Counted from the first letter of the stretch, positions 32,374-44,090 are shown. The stretch: DNA of 64,000 nt from Halomonas elongata DSM 2581 (GCF_000196875.2 NC_014532.2:744001-808000); one strand, 5' to 3'. Notes: generated by a model not told the origin, from the sequence alone. Program-made: numbers and translations.

Positions 32374-33837
32374 TCAGGTGCTGGGCGGGATGACGTCGAA
32401 CGTCTCGCGACTCGCCTCTTCGGGCAGCCGGGCGTTGAGCGGATGGAACTGCTCCTGGCTGCGGTCCACATAGGCCAGGATCTCGTGATAGCGGCGAATG
32501 TTGCGGACATAGATCACCGGTTCGCCGCCGCGGGCATAGCCATGACGGGTCTTTTCATACCAGCCGCTCTCCTGGAGCAGCGGCAACGAGCGTCGTACAT
32601 CCTCCCAGGCATCGGGATCGCCGCCGCGCTGACGGGTGATGTCGCGTGCGTCGTAGAGGTGACCCAGGCCCACGTTGTAGGCCGCCAGCGCCATGTAGAG
32701 GCGGTCGTCGCCGGTGATCGACTCGGGCAGTCGTTGCTCGAGACTTCGCAGGTAGCGTGCACCGCCCTCGATGCTTTGTGCCGGGTCGAGGCGATCCTCG
32801 ATACCCAGATCACTGGCGGTGGGGCGGGTCAGCATCATGAGCCCGCGTACGCCGGTGGGGGAGGTGGCCTCGGGATTCCAGTGGGACTCCTGATAGCCCA
32901 CCGCGGCCAGCAGCTTCCAGTCGAAGCCAGTGTCGCGGGCGGACTGGCGGAACAGTGGTGCGTAGTCCGGCAACCGCTTCTGGGCGTGAGAGATGAAGGT
33001 GCGCGCGCCGACGTATTCGAGATAGTTGTCGCGGCCGAAATAGCGCGTCTCGAGTCGCTGGAGCAGGCCGTTGTCCTGCATGTCGGCGAGGAAGCGATTG
33101 GCCTCGCGGACCAGTCCCAGGCCCTGTCCGGCGGGAAAGGCCCAGGCCAGTGATAGCGGCTTGCCCAAGCGGAAGCCGTCTTCGACTTCGGGGAAGAACA
33201 GGCGATTGAGCCGGAACTGATGCTCGAAGACCACGGCGGCGTCCAGGTCGCCGTTCGCGACCTGGCTCAGCAGCGAAGCGACCTCCATGTCGCGGGATTC
33301 CTTCCAGCTCAATTTCGGGTGCTCGGCCTGGAGCTCGCGCATGACGGTATCGGTGCCGGTCCCTCCAAGGGTGCCGATCTCCAGGCCCTGGAGGTCTTCG
33401 ATGCTGCTGGGCGGCGGCAGGCCGCGGCGGTAGACCAGCAAGGGCTGCAGCGGCATGATCGGGCGACTGAAGATCACTCCCTCGCGCCCTGGATCGAGTG
33501 GCAGGGCGGCGGCGCCCATGTCGCCTTGCTGACGCACCGCACCGAGTACATCGGTGGTGTTGTGGTCATCATTGAGTGCCAGGCTGACGCCGAGATGGTC
33601 GGCAAAGCGCCGCATCAGCTCGTATTCGAACCCGGTGGGCCCCTGGCGGCCTTCATAATAGGTGGTCGGGGTGTTGCGGGTATGCACGCTGATGAAGTCC
33701 CGTTGCATCACGTCCTGCAGGTGCGGCCCCGGCTCGTTGCTCGGCAACACAGGGAACAGCACGAGCAGCAGGGTGGCGCACAATGTCAGGTAACCGCGCC
33801 AGCGGCGGCGGACATGGTTGAACCAGGATGCGAGCAT
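32374..33837 (-). CDS. mltF: membrane-bound lytic transglycosylase F
   Basis: The protein (487 residues from 33837) has an N-terminal membrane anchor/signal (about residues 14-32) and a periplasmic solute-binding (SBP_bac_3-like) domain (about 50-260). A C-terminal SLT lysozyme-like domain (about 290-450) has the catalytic Glu in VGYQESHWNPEATSPTGVRGLMMLT. This two-domain layout is specific to MltF, which cleaves murein with 1,6-anhydro formation. A TTG at 33858 is an alternative start; neither start has a strong ribosome binding site. It is divergent from purL. Confidence 0.92.
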   Translation of the reverse strand: MLASWFNHVRRRWRGYLTLCATLLLVLFPVLPSNEPGPHLQDVMQRDFISVHTRNTPTTYYEGRQGPTGFEYELMRRFADHLGVSLALNDDHNTTDVLGAVRQQGDMGAAALPLDPGREGVIFSRPIMPLQPLLVYRRGLPPPSSIEDLQGLEIGTLGGTGTDTVMRELQAEHPKLSWKESRDMEVASLLSQVANGDLDAAVVFEHQFRLNRLFFPEVEDGFRLGKPLSLAWAFPAGQGLGLVREANRFLADMQDNGLLQRLETRYFGRDNYLEYVGARTFISHAQKRLPDYAPLFRQSARDTGFDWKLLAAVGYQESHWNPEATSPTGVRGLMMLTRPTASDLGIEDRLDPAQSIEGGARYLRSLEQRLPESITGDDRLYMALAAYNVGLGHLYDARDITRQRGGDPDAWEDVRRSLPLLQESGWYEKTRHGYARGGEPVIYVRNIRRYHEILAYVDRSQEQFHPLNARLPEEASRETFDVIPPST

Positions 33838-34083
33838 AGTAGCGATGAGCGGCGACAAGGCCCTTCACCTTACCCAGCCTCCCTCCGGCTGTCATCATTC
33901 TCGATTTCTCGCGACCGGCGCTTTCCAGTATCATAAGGCCTCCTTGCCGCCGGCCGCGGCCTTCGGGAAAACCGGATGAACGCCCACGTGGCTCAATCAT
34001 GGCATGGCCAGCCCCGTGGTTGAGGTCATGAGTCGGTCGTTCGGCGCTTCCTTCATTTTCGCTTGCTTCAGAGGCCCGAGGAT

Positions 34084-37000
34084 ATGCTCGAACTGCGCGG
34101 TGCGCCCGCTTTATCCGCTTTTCGTCACGCCAAGCTACTGGATGCCCTGCGTAGCGTGGCGCCCGATGTCGAGGCGCTCGAAGCCGACTACGTGCACTTC
34201 GTCGATCATGACGGGGAGCTGGCCGATGAGGACCGGCAGCTGCTCGAGCGCCTGCTGGACGACGGCACGGCTCGCGAGGCGTCGCCCAAGGGGCGCCTGT
34301 TCCTGGTCGTGCCGCGGATCGGCACCCAGTCGCCCTGGTCGTCCAAGGCCACCGACATCGCACACAACTGCGGACTGACGAAGGTTCGTCGCCTGGAGCG
34401 GGGGATCGCCTATCGGGTGCAGTTCGCCGGGGAGCTTTCCGAGGCGGACTTCGAGGCCGTCACGGCCGCGCTGCATGACCGCATGACCGAGACGGTGCTG
34501 TTCGATGCCTCGGACGCCGCCCGCCTGTTCGCGCATCACGAGCCGGCCCCGCTCGGCCAGGTGGATCTCCTGGAGGGCGGCCGCGCAGCGCTGGAAACGG
34601 CCAACGTCGAGCTCGGCCTGGCGCTCGCCGAGGACGAGATCGACTATCTGTGCGAGGCCTTCCGCGGGCTCGAGCGCAATCCCACGGACGTCGAGCTGAT
34701 GATGTTCGCTCAGGCGAACTCGGAGCATTGTCGCCACAAGATCTTCAACGCCGACTGGGTGGTGGACGGCGAGGCGCAATCGCACTCGCTGTTCAAGATG
34801 ATCAAGAACACCTTCGAGGCTTCGCCGGACGACATCCTCTCCGCCTACAGCGACAACGCGGCGGTGATCCGGGGCAGCGAGGCCGGGCGTTTCTTCGCCG
34901 CCCCCCTGACCGGCAAGGCGGCCGATCGTGCCGTCTACGGGACCCATCAGGAGTCGGTGAACATCCTGATGAAGGTGGAGACCCACAACCACCCGACGGC
35001 CATTGCTCCGCACCCCGGGGCGGCCACCGGTGCCGGCGGCGAGATCCGCGACGAAGGCGCCACGGGGATCGGCGGCAAGCCCAAGGCGGGCCTGACCGGC
35101 TTCACCGTTTCCAACCTGCGCATTCCCGAATTCGTCCAGCCCTGGGAAGCCTTCGACTACGGCAAGCCCGAACGCATCACCAGTGCGCTTTCGATCATGC
35201 TCGAAGGGCCCATCGGCGGCGCGGCCTTCAACAACGAGTTCGGCCGCCCCAACCTGACGGGCTATTTCCGCAGCTATGAACAGGATGCCCTGGGTGCCGA
35301 CGGCATCGAGCGCCGGGGCTATCACAAGCCGATCATGATCGCCGGCGGCTATGGCAACATCCGCGAGGATCATGTCCAGAAGGGCGAGATTCCCGTCGGT
35401 GGCAAGCTGATCGTCATGGGCGGGCCGGCCATGCTGATCGGCCTGGGCGGCGGCGCTGCCTCCTCGATGGCCTCCGGCGCTTCCAGCGCCGATCTGGACT
35501 TCGCCTCGGTGCAGCGCGACAACCCCGAGATGGAGCGTCGCGCCCAGGAAGTCATCGATCGCTGCTGGGCGCTGGGCGACGACAACCCGATCCGCTTCAT
35601 CCACGACGTCGGTGCGGGCGGACTCTCCAATGCCCTGCCGGAACTGGTCAAGGACGGCGAACGGGGCGGACGCTTCGAATTGCGCGAGATCCCCAATGCC
35701 GAGCCCGGCATGAGCCCGCTGGAGATCTGGTGCAACGAGGCCCAGGAACGCTATGTGCTGGCCGTGGCGCCGGACGATCTCGAGACCTTCGAGGCGCTGT
35801 GCCGTCGTGAGCGTTGCCCCTACGCAGTGGTCGGCGAGGCCACCGAGGCGCATCATCTCGAGGTTCGCGATGGCCACTTCGCGACCCGACCGGTGGATTT
35901 GCCGATGAGCGTGCTGTTCGGCAAGCCGCCGAAGATGCAGCGTGAATTCGAACGGCAGGACCGCGAGTTGCCGGGCATCATGCTCGACAACCTGGATCTG
36001 CGCGAGGCCATGGACCGGGTGCTGCGCCTGCCCACGGTGGCCTCCAAGAGCTTTCTGATCACCATCGGCGACCGTTCCATCACCGGTCAGGTGGCCCGCG
36101 ACCAGATGGTCGGGCCCTGGCAGGTGCCGGTAGCCGATGTCGCCGTGACGACCGCAACCTTCGATACCCACGCCGGCGAAGCCATGGCCATGGGCGAACG
36201 CCCGCCAGTGGCGTTGATCGATCCCGCCGCCAGCGCTCGCCTGGCGGTGGCCGAGACCATCACCAACCTGGCGGCGGCGCCGATCGCCAAGCTCGGTGAC
36301 ATCAAGCTCTCGGCCAACTGGATGAGTGCGGCCAGCCACCCCGGCGAGAACCAGGCGCTTTACGATGCCGTTCGGACGGTGGGCATGGAACTCTGCCCGG
36401 CGCTGGGCATCGCCGTGCCGGTGGGCAAGGACTCGATGTCGATGCGCACGGCCTGGGAGGCCGAGAACGACAAGGGCGAACGCGAGGAGAAAAGCGTCAC
36501 CGCGCCGCTGTCGCTGATCACCACCGGCTTTGCGCCCGTCACCGACGCCCTGCGTACCCTGACCCCCGAGATCAACCTGGAGCAGGACGAGTCCGACCTC
36601 ATCCTGATCGATCTCGGCGGTGGCCGGAATCGTCTCGGTGGCTCGGCCCTGGCCCAGGTCTACGGGCAGGTCGGTGACGAATGCCCCGACCTGGACGACC
36701 CGGAGGATCTCAAGGCGTTCTTCTCGGTGATCCAGGGGCTCAACGCCGACGGCAAGCTGCTGGCCTATCACGATCGCAGCGACGGCGGGCTGCTGGTCAC
36801 GTTGCTGGAGATGGCCTTCGCGGCCCACGCCGGCCTGGAAATCAAGCTCGACTGGCTGATCGATGAGCCCACCGATGCCTTCAATGCCTTGTTCGCCGAG
36901 GAACTCGGTGCGGTCATCCAGGTCTCCCGCGAGCATACCGAAGACGTGCTGGCGCAGTTCGCCGGTGCGGGCATCGAAACGTGCGGCGTCATTGCCCGGC

Positions 37001-38013
37001 CGCGCTACGACGACCAGGTGCGGGTGACCCTGTTCGAGGAGCCGTTGCTCGAGACCACGCGCCTGCTGGCGCAGCGTACCTGGAGCGAGACCAGCTACCG
37101 CATGCAGGCGCTGCGCGACAACGCCGAGTGTGCCAAGAGCGAGTTCGACGGCCTGCTCGACGGCCGCGATCCGGGGCTTTCGGCGACGCCGACCTTCGAT
37201 GTCGACGAGGACATCACCGCGCCCTTCGTGAACACGGCGCGCCCGCCCATGGCCGTGCTGCGCGAGCAGGGCGTCAATGGCCACCTGGAAATGGCCTGGG
37301 CCTTCGACCGGGCCGGCTTCGAGGCCGTCGACGTGCACATGAGCGATATCCTCGAGGGGCGGGTGAGCCTCGACGACTTCAAGGGCCTGGTGGCCTGCGG
37401 CGGATTTTCCTACGGTGATGTGCTGGGCGCCGGTGGCGGCTGGGCCAAGTCGGTGCTGTTCAATGAGCGTGCTCGCGACCAGTTCGCCGGCTTCTTCGGC
37501 CGCGACGACAGCTTCGCGCTGGGTGTCTGCAATGGCTGTCAGATGCTGTCCCAGCTCAAGGAACTGATTCCCGGTGCCGAGAACTGGCCGCGTTTCGTGC
37601 GCAACGAGTCCGAGCAGTTCGAGGCTCGGGTCTCCATGGTGCGCGTGGAGCAGAGTGCCTCGATCCTGCTCGCCGGCATGGAAGGCTCGCGCCTGCCGAT
37701 CGCCGTGGCTCATGGCGAAGGCCGTGCCGAGTTCCGTGACAGCGCTCATCTGCGTCGCATGCAGAGCAGTTCGCAGGTGGCCCTGCGCTATCTCGACAAC
37801 CACGGGCAGGCGACCACGCGTTATCCTGCCAACCCGAACGGCTCGCCGGGCGGTATCACCGGCCTGACCACCCCGGATGGTCGCGTGACCATCATGATGC
37901 CGCATCCCGAGCGAGTGGCCAGGGCGGTGACCAATTCCTGGCGGCCGACTGAGTGGACGCGTGACGGCGCCTGGATGCGCCTGTTCCGCAACGCCCGGCA
38001 CTGGCTGGGCTGA
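34084..38013 (+). CDS. purL: phosphoribosylformylglycinamidine synthase (large single-chain PurL)
   Basis: The 1309-residue enzyme converts FGAR, glutamine and ATP to FGAM in purine synthesis. Features in order are the N-terminal PurS-like domain, the linker and two PurM-like ATP-binding halves ([26 protein letters not shown] near residue 305; [14 protein letters not shown]; a second half near 640-1000), and a C-terminal glutaminase domain with the nucleophile Cys in [13 protein letters not shown] and His in MMPHPERV. Length equals the E. coli enzyme. The start [19 protein letters not shown] aligns with E. coli PurL. High G+C makes the antisense strand open throughout, which is a composition effect. 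Confidence 0.97.
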   Translation: MLELRGAPALSAFRHAKLLDALRSVAPDVEALEADYVHFVDHDGELADEDRQLLERLLDDGTAREASPKGRLFLVVPRIGTQSPWSSKATDIAHNCGLTKVRRLERGIAYRVQFAGELSEADFEAVTAALHDRMTETVLFDASDAARLFAHHEPAPLGQVDLLEGGRAALETANVELGLALAEDEIDYLCEAFRGLERNPTDVELMMFAQANSEHCRHKIFNADWVVDGEAQSHSLFKMIKNTFEASPDDILSAYSDNAAVIRGSEAGRFFAAPLTGKAADRAVYGTHQESVNILMKVETHNHPTAIAPHPGAATGAGGEIRDEGATGIGGKPKAGLTGFTVSNLRIPEFVQPWEAFDYGKPERITSALSIMLEGPIGGAAFNNEFGRPNLTGYFRSYEQDALGADGIERRGYHKPIMIAGGYGNIREDHVQKGEIPVGGKLIVMGGPAMLIGLGGGAASSMASGASSADLDFASVQRDNPEMERRAQEVIDRCWALGDDNPIRFIHDVGAGGLSNALPELVKDGERGGRFELREIPNAEPGMSPLEIWCNEAQERYVLAVAPDDLETFEALCRRERCPYAVVGEATEAHHLEVRDGHFATRPVDLPMSVLFGKPPKMQREFERQDRELPGIMLDNLDLREAMDRVLRLPTVASKSFLITIGDRSITGQVARDQMVGPWQVPVADVAVTTATFDTHAGEAMAMGERPPVALIDPAASARLAVAETITNLAAAPIAKLGDIKLSANWMSAASHPGENQALYDAVRTVGMELCPALGIAVPVGKDSMSMRTAWEAENDKGEREEKSVTAPLSLITTGFAPVTDALRTLTPEINLEQDESDLILIDLGGGRNRLGGSALAQVYGQVGDECPDLDDPEDLKAFFSVIQGLNADGKLLAYHDRSDGGLLVTLLEMAFAAHAGLEIKLDWLIDEPTDAFNALFAEELGAVIQVSREHTEDVLAQFAGAGIETCGVIARPRYDDQVRVTLFEEPLLETTRLLAQRTWSETSYRMQALRDNAECAKSEFDGLLDGRDPGLSATPTFDVDEDITAPFVNTARPPMAVLREQGVNGHLEMAWAFDRAGFEAVDVHMSDILEGRVSLDDFKGLVACGGFSYGDVLGAGGGWAKSVLFNERARDQFAGFFGRDDSFALGVCNGCQMLSQLKELIPGAENWPRFVRNESEQFEARVSMVRVEQSASILLAGMEGSRLPIAVAHGEGRAEFRDSAHLRRMQSSSQVALRYLDNHGQATTRYPANPNGSPGGITGLTTPDGRVTIMMPHPERVARAVTNSWRPTEWTRDGAWMRLFRNARHWLG

Positions 38014-38018
38014 GCGAC

Positions 38019-38089
38019 GCGGGGCCTGAGCGGGCCCCGCACGCAAGACGCCGACGCCCGGTCGTCTGCCAGGCGTCGGCGTCTTGCGT
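38019..38089. terminator. two strong hairpins after purL
   Basis: GCGGGGCC/GGCCCCGC (38019-38040) is followed at once by an 18-bp perfect stem (38041-38058 with 38072-38089) around a 13-base loop. Neither is followed by a run of T on either strand. They lie between purL and a convergent small gene, so they probably protect or terminate converging transcripts, but they are not classic rho-independent terminators. Confidence 0.55.
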
Positions 38090-38142
38090 ATTCGTCATGC
38101 CATCAACCGCTGGTCAGCGTGCTGTCTCGGCACGGAGAGCGG

Positions 38143-38352
38143 TCAGGAGCGTGCTTCGTCGTCCGGGTGCTTCAGATGCGATTCCACGTCATCGAGCAGA
38201 TGACGGAACTGTGCCTGGAAGTGATCGAAACGCCCGAAATCATGACCGCACTCGTCGCAGTACACGTGGTACTGGCTCTCGCGGCCCGGCGGCAGACGTT
38301 TCCGGCGGTTACCGCATTCCGGACAATCGGGACTGATTTTCTCAGTGGTCAT
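38143..38352 (-). CDS. small zinc-ribbon protein
   Basis: The 69-residue protein has two CxxC knuckles (CPECGNRRKRLPPGRESQYHVYCDECG, about residues 10-36) forming a zinc ribbon, followed by an acidic helical tail (FDHFQAQFRHLLDDVESHLKHPDDE). GGAGAG lies 8 bases before the ATG at 38352. The function is unknown; the size and layout suggest a nucleic-acid or protein adaptor. It is convergent with purL. Confidence 0.8.
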   Translation of the reverse strand: MTTEKISPDCPECGNRRKRLPPGRESQYHVYCDECGHDFGRFDHFQAQFRHLLDDVESHLKHPDDEARS

Positions 38353-38511
38353 GCAAGGGCTCTCCTTCAAATGAGATATGCGACATTGCGTCTCATACTA
38401 CCTAGGTATCATGCCTGTGTGGCCTCAGGTCAAGTCATGCCCTGGCGTTGCGCTGTCGGCATTGGCGACGCAAGGTGACAAGATGGCGACATTTTACCGC
38501 AAGAGCGCCCC

Positions 38512-40314
38512 ATGAGTTCCTCTTTCGCACCACGATTGCGTCCTTATCAAAATGAGGCGGTGCGTCGCGTGATCGAGCATTTTCGTGCCTGTCACGACCC
38601 CGCCGTGGTGGTGCTGCCCACCGGCAGCGGCAAGTCGCTGGTGATTGCCGAGCTGGCACGTCTGGCACGAGGGCGGGTACTGGTGCTGGCCCATGTGCGC
38701 GAGCTGGTGGAGCAGAACCATGCCAAGTACGAAGCCTACGGGCTCGAGGCGGATATCTTCAGCGCCGGCCTCGGCAGCAAGCGGGCGGCGCGGCAGGTGG
38801 TATTCGGTTCGGTGCAGTCGGTGGCGCGCAACCTCGACGCCTTCGGCGAGCGGGTCGATGAAAGGGGCGAAAAAAGCGGCGCCTTCTCGCTGTTGGTGAT
38901 CGACGAATGCCACCGGGTCTCGCTGGACGAGGACTCGAGCTACCGGCGCGTGATCGAGGCCCTGCGTCGCCACAATCCGCGCCTCAAGATTCTCGGTTTA
39001 ACCGCCACGCCGTACCGGCTGGGGCAGGGCTTCGTCTATCACCGACACCATCATGGCATGGTGCGTGGCGACGCTGACTGCTTCTTTCGCGATTGCGTCT
39101 TCGAGCAGCCGCTGCGCCTGATGGTCAAGCAGGGCTATCTGGCTGAACCGCGGCGCATCGATGCGGCGGTGGCCCGCTATGATTTCTCGCAACTGGCGCC
39201 CGGGGCCGGTGGCCGTTTTCAGGAGGCCGAACTCGACCGAGTAGTAGCCGGCCACCGTGCCACGCCGACCATCGTCGCCGAGGTGGTGGCATATGCCGCC
39301 GAGCGCCGGGGAGTGATGCTGTTCGCTGCCACTGTGGCGCACGCCGAGGAGATCCTCGACCACCTGCCGGAGGGGCAGGCGGCACTGATCACCGGCGCCA
39401 CGCCGTCCGAGGAGCGTCAGGCGCACATCGAGGCCTTCAAGGCACAGCGTCTCAAGTATCTGGTCAATGTGTCGGTGCTGACCACCGGCTTCGATGCGCC
39501 CCATGTCGATCTGATCGCCATCCTGCGACCCACCGAGTCGGTCGGGCTCTACCAGCAGATCGTCGGGCGCGGCCTGCGGCTGGCCGAGGGCAAGCATGAC
39601 TGCCTGATTCTCGATTATGCCGGCAACCCCTGGGACCTCTACGCCCCCGAGGTGGGCAGCCCGAGGCCGGCCCCGGACACCGAGCCCGTTCAGGTCGAGT
39701 GTCCTGCCTGCGGGCACGCCAATCTCTTCTGGGGGCGCCGCGACGGCGAACTGGTGATCGAGCATTTCGGGCGCCGTTGCCAGGGGTTGGTCGAGGATGA
39801 CGCGGGTCGCCAGCGCCAGTGCGACTTTCGCTATCGCTTCAAGGAGTGCGAGCACTGTGGCGCCGAGAATGACATCGCCGCGCGTCGCTGCCATGGCTGC
39901 CAGACGCTGCTGGTGGATGCCGACGACAAGCTGCGCGAGGCCCTGCGGCTGCGTGACGCCATGGTGCTGCGAGTGTCCGGCATGGTGCTCGAGGCCGCGC
40001 TCAACGGGCGTGGCCTGCCGCGTCTCAAGGTCACCTATCACGATGAGGACGGCGCGACCCTGAACGAGTGGTTCGCGCTGGAGACACCGGCCCAGCGAGG
40101 CGCCTTCGCGGCGGTCTTCCTGCGTCGCCATCTGCGGGCGCCGGGGACTTCCTGGTGGCCACAGGGGCCGGCAGAGGTGGTGGCGGAGCGTCATCGTCTG
40201 AAAGCGCCGGACTTCGTTGTCGGCCGCAAGGTCGGTCGCCATTGGCAGGTGCGCGAAAAGCTGTTCGATTATGTCGGGCGATACCGAACCGCCGATGCGG
40301 CCGAGGCGACGTGA
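38512..40314 (+). CDS. radD: RadD (YejH) DNA-repair helicase-like ATPase
   Basis: The 600-residue protein is highly similar along its length to E. coli Rad[17 protein letters not shown], Walker A PTGSGKS (about 36-42), [34 protein letters not shown] box, [44 protein letters not shown]-terminal zinc-binding segment has CPACG, CQG, CDF, CEHCG and CHGC cysteines (about 399-465). RadD is a superfamily 2 ATPase that works with RecA and SSB in double-strand-break repair. The SSB-binding region is expected to lie in the C-terminal part. Confidence 0.95.
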   Translation: MSSSFAPRLRPYQNEAVRRVIEHFRACHDPAVVVLPTGSGKSLVIAELARLARGRVLVLAHVRELVEQNHAKYEAYGLEADIFSAGLGSKRAARQVVFGSVQSVARNLDAFGERVDERGEKSGAFSLLVIDECHRVSLDEDSSYRRVIEALRRHNPRLKILGLTATPYRLGQGFVYHRHHHGMVRGDADCFFRDCVFEQPLRLMVKQGYLAEPRRIDAAVARYDFSQLAPGAGGRFQEAELDRVVAGHRATPTIVAEVVAYAAERRGVMLFAATVAHAEEILDHLPEGQAALITGATPSEERQAHIEAFKAQRLKYLVNVSVLTTGFDAPHVDLIAILRPTESVGLYQQIVGRGLRLAEGKHDCLILDYAGNPWDLYAPEVGSPRPAPDTEPVQVECPACGHANLFWGRRDGELVIEHFGRRCQGLVEDDAGRQRQCDFRYRFKECEHCGAENDIAARRCHGCQTLLVDADDKLREALRLRDAMVLRVSGMVLEAALNGRGLPRLKVTYHDEDGATLNEWFALETPAQRGAFAAVFLRRHLRAPGTSWWPQGPAEVVAERHRLKAPDFVVGRKVGRHWQVREKLFDYVGRYRTADAAEAT

Positions 40315-40398
40315 TATGCAATGCGTGGAAAACGGTCGTTTGATTGATTTTCGGAGGCTTGCCACACTGGCATGACGCTCAATCACGGGAGAGTCGAG

Positions 40399-41163
40399 GT
40401 GACAGTGGAGGCGTTTCACGCACGGGTGACCCTGGGGGTTCAGGACGGTGTGGCCGAGGTGTGCCTGACCAGGCCGCAGCAACACAATGGCCTGGACTGG
40501 TCGATGATCGAAGGGTTGCTGTCGGCCCAGCGGCGATTGGTCGAACTCACTCGGGAAGGGGGCGGCGACATAGGTGCCGTGGTGCTGTCCGGAGAGGGTG
40601 AGAGCTTCTGTGCCGGGCTCGACATGAAGTCGATCATGAGCGAGCCGCAACGCATGCCATCGCTGCTCGAGGCCGACGAGGCGGGCGTCAACCCGGTGCA
40701 GCGCCTGGCGTTGGGATGGCGCGAGGCCGGCGTGCCGGTGATTGCCGCCCTGCAGGGGCATGTCTACGGTGGTGGACTGCAGATCGCTCTCGGGGCGGAT
40801 ATCCGGGTGGTGTCGCCCGATGCGCGCCTGGCACTCCTGGAAATTGCCTGGGGCCTTGTTCCCGATATGGGCATCAGCGTCACGGCGAGCCATATGCGCG
40901 ATGATGTGTTGCTCGAGCTGGCCTGGACGGGCCGCGAGGTCGGTGGTCAGGAAGCGCAGACGCTGGGCCTGGCGACCCGGCTTGCCGAGGATCCCCGGGC
41001 CACGGCGCTCGAGATGGCCAGCACAATGGCTTTCCGGTCGCCGAAGGCGGTGGCGGCGGCACGAGAACTCTTCTCCCGGGCGCCGACTCTCTCCCGACGT
41101 GAACGGCTGGCGCTGGAAGCCCGTCTGCAGCGCGGCTTGATCGAGGATCTGGGACCGTTGTGA
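40399..41163 (+). CDS. crotonase / enoyl-CoA hydratase-family protein
   Basis: The protein (254 residues from a GTG start) has the crotonase fold: GVAEVCLTRPQQHNGLDW, the oxyanion-hole motif LSGEGESFCAGLDMKSIM (about 65-82), and the second motif IAALQGHVYGGGLQIALGADIRVVSP, followed by LLEIAWGLVPDMG. The two acidic catalytic residues of true enoyl-CoA hydratases (Glu144 and Glu164 in the rat enzyme) seem not both present (GGGLQIALGAD and EIAWGLVPDMG), so isomerase or another crotonase activity is possible. GTG at 40399 has GGAGAG about 5 bases upstream; ATG at 40372 lacks a suitably placed site. Confidence 0.85.
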   Translation: MTVEAFHARVTLGVQDGVAEVCLTRPQQHNGLDWSMIEGLLSAQRRLVELTREGGGDIGAVVLSGEGESFCAGLDMKSIMSEPQRMPSLLEADEAGVNPVQRLALGWREAGVPVIAALQGHVYGGGLQIALGADIRVVSPDARLALLEIAWGLVPDMGISVTASHMRDDVLLELAWTGREVGGQEAQTLGLATRLAEDPRATALEMASTMAFRSPKAVAAARELFSRAPTLSRRERLALEARLQRGLIEDLGPL

Positions 41164-41383
41164 GGTCTCCGCCATTCTGATCGACCAGTCGCCTGCTTGC
41201 TGTTCGTGATGGTTGACCGGGCCTGAAGGGCCGGCCAGCGGTCGGTTGGCACGCTGGCTCTGGCCCCTTGTCGTGTCGCTGGAGGCAAACGCGGCTTACC
41301 TTGATGGGGCGGCTCTTGCTAGACTTCACGATCAACCAACGGGCGCGTTCCCGCCAGCAACGTCGCAGGAGGCCAGGCCACGC

Positions 41384-42322
41384 GTGAGCGATACGCCAAC
41401 GACCGCCGATGGTGAGGTGAGTGCCGCGCATGAAGTCGAGAATAGTGCGGCGGTGCTCGGCCGACTGTTCGACGAGCCGATCACCCAGTTGCCGGAGGAT
41501 CTCTACATCCCGCCGGAGGCGTTGCGTGTCTTTCTCGAGGCCTTCGAGGGGCCGCTCGATCTGCTGCTCTACCTGATTCGTCGCCAGAACCTGGATATCC
41601 TGGCCATCGATGTGGCGGCCATCACCCATCAGTACATCGAGTACGTGGAGCTGATGCAGGCCATGGAGATCGAGCTTGCCGGCGAGTATCTGCTGATGGC
41701 GGCGATGCTGGCCGAGATCAAGTCGCGCACCCTGTTGCCGCGCCCGCCCAAGGAGAACGACGAGGACGACGAGGAAGACCCTCGCGCCGAGTTGATTCGT
41801 CGCTTGCAGGAGTACGAGCGGCTCAAGAACGCCGCCGAATCGCTGGCCGATCTGCCGCGCCTGGGACGTGACTGGTTTCCGGCGCGGGCGGCATTGCCGC
41901 CACTCGAATCCCGGGTGATTCATCCCGATGTGGAGCTCGACGAATTGCTGGGCGCACTGGCCGGCATATTGCGCCGGGCGGAGCTCAACCAGTCTCACCA
42001 GATCAGCCGGGAGGTGCTCTCCACCCGCGAACGCATGCTGGCGATCATGGAGCGCTTGAGCCACGAGCATCACACTCCCTTCGAGGCGTTGTTCAATCTC
42101 GAGGAAGGACGCGCCGGCGTGGTCGTCACCTTCATGGCGATTCTCGAGCTGGCCAAGGAATCCTTGATCGAGATCGTGCAGAATGCGCCGCTGTCGCCGA
42201 TCCATGTGCGTGCCCGTGCCGAGACCGAGGCGCAGGAAGGCGACGAGGATTTCGAAGAGGAGGGCGACGTGGGCGAGAGCCCCTTCGCAATGCAGGACGA
42301 GGATGGGAGCGAACCGGCATGA
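41384..42322 (+). CDS. scpA: segregation and condensation protein A
   Basis: The 312-residue kleisin partner of SMC shows the ScpA core: LRVFLEAFEGPLDLLLYLIRRQNLDILAIDVAAITHQYIEYVELM, LAGEYLLMAAMLAEIKSRTLLPRP and an acidic linker, then a C-terminal winged helix (VVVTFMAILELAKESLIEIVQ). The acidic tail is unusually long for the family and fits the acidic proteomes of halophiles. GTG at 41384 is chosen because AGGAGG lies 11 bases upstream; the frame is open to 41213. scpB starts in the stop codon overlap (ATGA). Confidence 0.93.
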   Translation: MSDTPTTADGEVSAAHEVENSAAVLGRLFDEPITQLPEDLYIPPEALRVFLEAFEGPLDLLLYLIRRQNLDILAIDVAAITHQYIEYVELMQAMEIELAGEYLLMAAMLAEIKSRTLLPRPPKENDEDDEEDPRAELIRRLQEYERLKNAAESLADLPRLGRDWFPARAALPPLESRVIHPDVELDELLGALAGILRRAELNQSHQISREVLSTRERMLAIMERLSHEHHTPFEALFNLEEGRAGVVVTFMAILELAKESLIEIVQNAPLSPIHVRARAETEAQEGDEDFEEEGDVGESPFAMQDEDGSEPA

Positions 42323-43227
42323 CCGCCATGGAATATCCCGAGGCGCTGGACGACATTCTCGAGGCTGCCCTGCTGGCGGCCGGCGAGCCCTTGTCGCTGG
42401 AGCGCCTCGAGGCGCTGTTCGATGACCACGAGCGCCCGCCGCGTCGCGCCCTGCGCGAGTCGCTGGAGCGTGTCGAGGGGCGTCATGAGCGTGGTGCCAT
42501 GGAATTGCTCGAGACCGCTTCGGGCTACCAGTTGCGCATTCGGCCGCGGCTGTCGTCCTGGGTGTCGCGGCTGTGGGACGAGCGCCCTCAGCGCTATTCG
42601 CGGGCACTGCTGGAGACCCTGGCGATGATCGCCTATCGTCAACCGGTGACGCGGGCCGACATTGAGGAGGTGCGCGGGGTATCGGTGAGCGGTTCCATCA
42701 TGCGCACCCTGGTCGATCGGGGCTGGGTGAGGGTCGTGGGGCATCGTGATGTGCCCGGACGCCCGGCGGTCTATGCCACCACGCGCTCCTTCCTCGACGA
42801 CTTCGGCCTCAAGACGCTCGACGAACTGCCACCGATGCACGAACTCAAGAGCTTCGGCGAGGAAGAGATCTATCAGGAGGATGAGCCGCCGCCGCCCCAG
42901 CAGGACGTGCTGGCGCAGGCGGATGAGTCGCTCGAGGAGTCCGAGACGGAAAGTGGCACCGAGGGTGAAGTCGAAGCAGAGAGCGGCCGCGAACTCGAGG
43001 AGTCACCGGCAGCGACCGGAGCCGAGCAGGCGGAAGCGCCGGCTCAGCCTGAAGAATCATTGGCCGGGACGGCCGACGAGGATGAAACACACGCCGGGAC
43101 GGCGTCCGAGCGGACGAGTCCGAGCTTTGCCGATATCGAGGCTCGGCTGTCCGAGCGTGCCCGTGGCCGCGTCGACGAGGACGCTGCTGCGGGGACGGAA
43201 TCCACGACAAGTGAGACAGACGACTGA
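42319..43227 (+). CDS. scpB: segregation and condensation protein B
   Basis: The 302-residue protein has the two winged-helix ScpB domain in residues about 8-185 ([82 protein letters not shown]). A 100-residue Glu/Ala-rich, low-complexity tail follows. ScpB dimers bind ScpA in the SMC complex that compacts and segregates chromosomes. It overlaps scpA by 4 bp and rluB by 1 bp, so the three genes form an operon. Confidence 0.94.
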   Translation: MTAMEYPEALDDILEAALLAAGEPLSLERLEALFDDHERPPRRALRESLERVEGRHERGAMELLETASGYQLRIRPRLSSWVSRLWDERPQRYSRALLETLAMIAYRQPVTRADIEEVRGVSVSGSIMRTLVDRGWVRVVGHRDVPGRPAVYATTRSFLDDFGLKTLDELPPMHELKSFGEEEIYQEDEPPPPQQDVLAQADESLEESETESGTEGEVEAESGRELEESPAATGAEQAEAPAQPEESLAGTADEDETHAGTASERTSPSFADIEARLSERARGRVDEDAAAGTESTTSETDD

Positions 43228-44090
43228 TGAGTAACACCAGCGAAAAACTGCAGAAGGTCCTGGCCCGGGCGGGGTTGGGCTCGCGCCGTGAAATGGAGAC
43301 CGCCATCGCCGACGGGCGTGTCAAGGTCAACGGCCAGGTGGCGACCCTGGGAGATCGGGTCGAGCTGCGCGACAAGGTAGCCTTCGATGACCGCCCTGTG
43401 GCCCTGCGTGGTGCCGATGAGGTGCCGCGCCGGGTGATCATGTACAACAAGCCGGAGGGCGAGCTGTGCACGCGCAAGGATCCGGAGGGGCGTCGTACCG
43501 TCTTCGATCGCCTGCCGCGCCTCAAGGGCGAGCGCTGGATCGCCATCGGCCGCCTGGACATCAACACCAGCGGGCTGCTGCTGTTCACCACCGACGGTGA
43601 GCTGGCCAACCGCTTGATGCATCCCTCCACCCAGATCGAGCGCGAATACGCGGTGCGCGTGATGGGCGAGGTGACCATGGATCACATCAAGGCGATGGTC
43701 GAGGGCGTGATGCTCGATGATGGTCCGGCACGCTTCACCGATGTGCAGGAGTTCGGCGGCGAGGGCATCAACACCTGGTTCCATGTGGTCATCATGGAAG
43801 GGCGCAACCGCGAGGTGCGTCGCTTGTGGGAGTCGCAGAATCTCACCGTCAGCCGCCTCAAGCGCGTGCGCTATGGCAACATCTTCCTCGACAAGCGGGC
43901 CAAGGCGGGGGAGTGGGTCGAGCTCGGTCAGGACGAGATCGACGACCTGGCCGAACAGGCGGGGCTGCCATCGCGCAAGGTGCCGGAGCTGACGCCCGAC
44001 GAGAAGAACCGTTGGAGCCGCGACAAGAACAAGCGTCGGCCGGTACAGGGCGTGCGCAAGCCCAAGTCATCCCGGTCTCGAGGGCGTTGA
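43227..44090 (+). CDS. rluB: 23S rRNA pseudouridine synthase, RluB type
   Basis: The 287-residue enzyme has an S4 domain (about residues 4-55, [32 protein letters not shown]) and an RsuA/RluB catalytic domain with Asp in [26 protein letters not shown] (about 110-135). A basic C-terminal tail ([28 protein letters not shown]) follows. The scpA-scpB-rluB context and the tail favour RluB, which makes pseudouridine 2605 of 23S rRNA, over RsuA or RluE/F. The start overlaps the scpB stop by one base. Confidence 0.92.
   Translation: MSNTSEKLQKVLARAGLGSRREMETAIADGRVKVNGQVATLGDRVELRDKVAFDDRPVALRGADEVPRRVIMYNKPEGELCTRKDPEGRRTVFDRLPRLKGERWIAIGRLDINTSGLLLFTTDGELANRLMHPSTQIEREYAVRVMGEVTMDHIKAMVEGVMLDDGPARFTDVQEFGGEGINTWFHVVIMEGRNREVRRLWESQNLTVSRLKRVRYGNIFLDKRAKAGEWVELGQDEIDDLAEQAGLPSRKVPELTPDEKNRWSRDKNKRRPVQGVRKPKSSRSRGR

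Noticed and set aside
33838-34083. PurR operator upstream of purL
   Set aside because: No sequence close enough to the PurR consensus palindrome was found in the mltF-purL gap.
34135-38046. A 1303-codon open frame antisense to purL
   Set aside because: The high G+C third positions of purL keep the opposite strand free of stops. The translation is low-complexity (rich in His, Gln, Gly, Arg), has no domain, and purL is certain.
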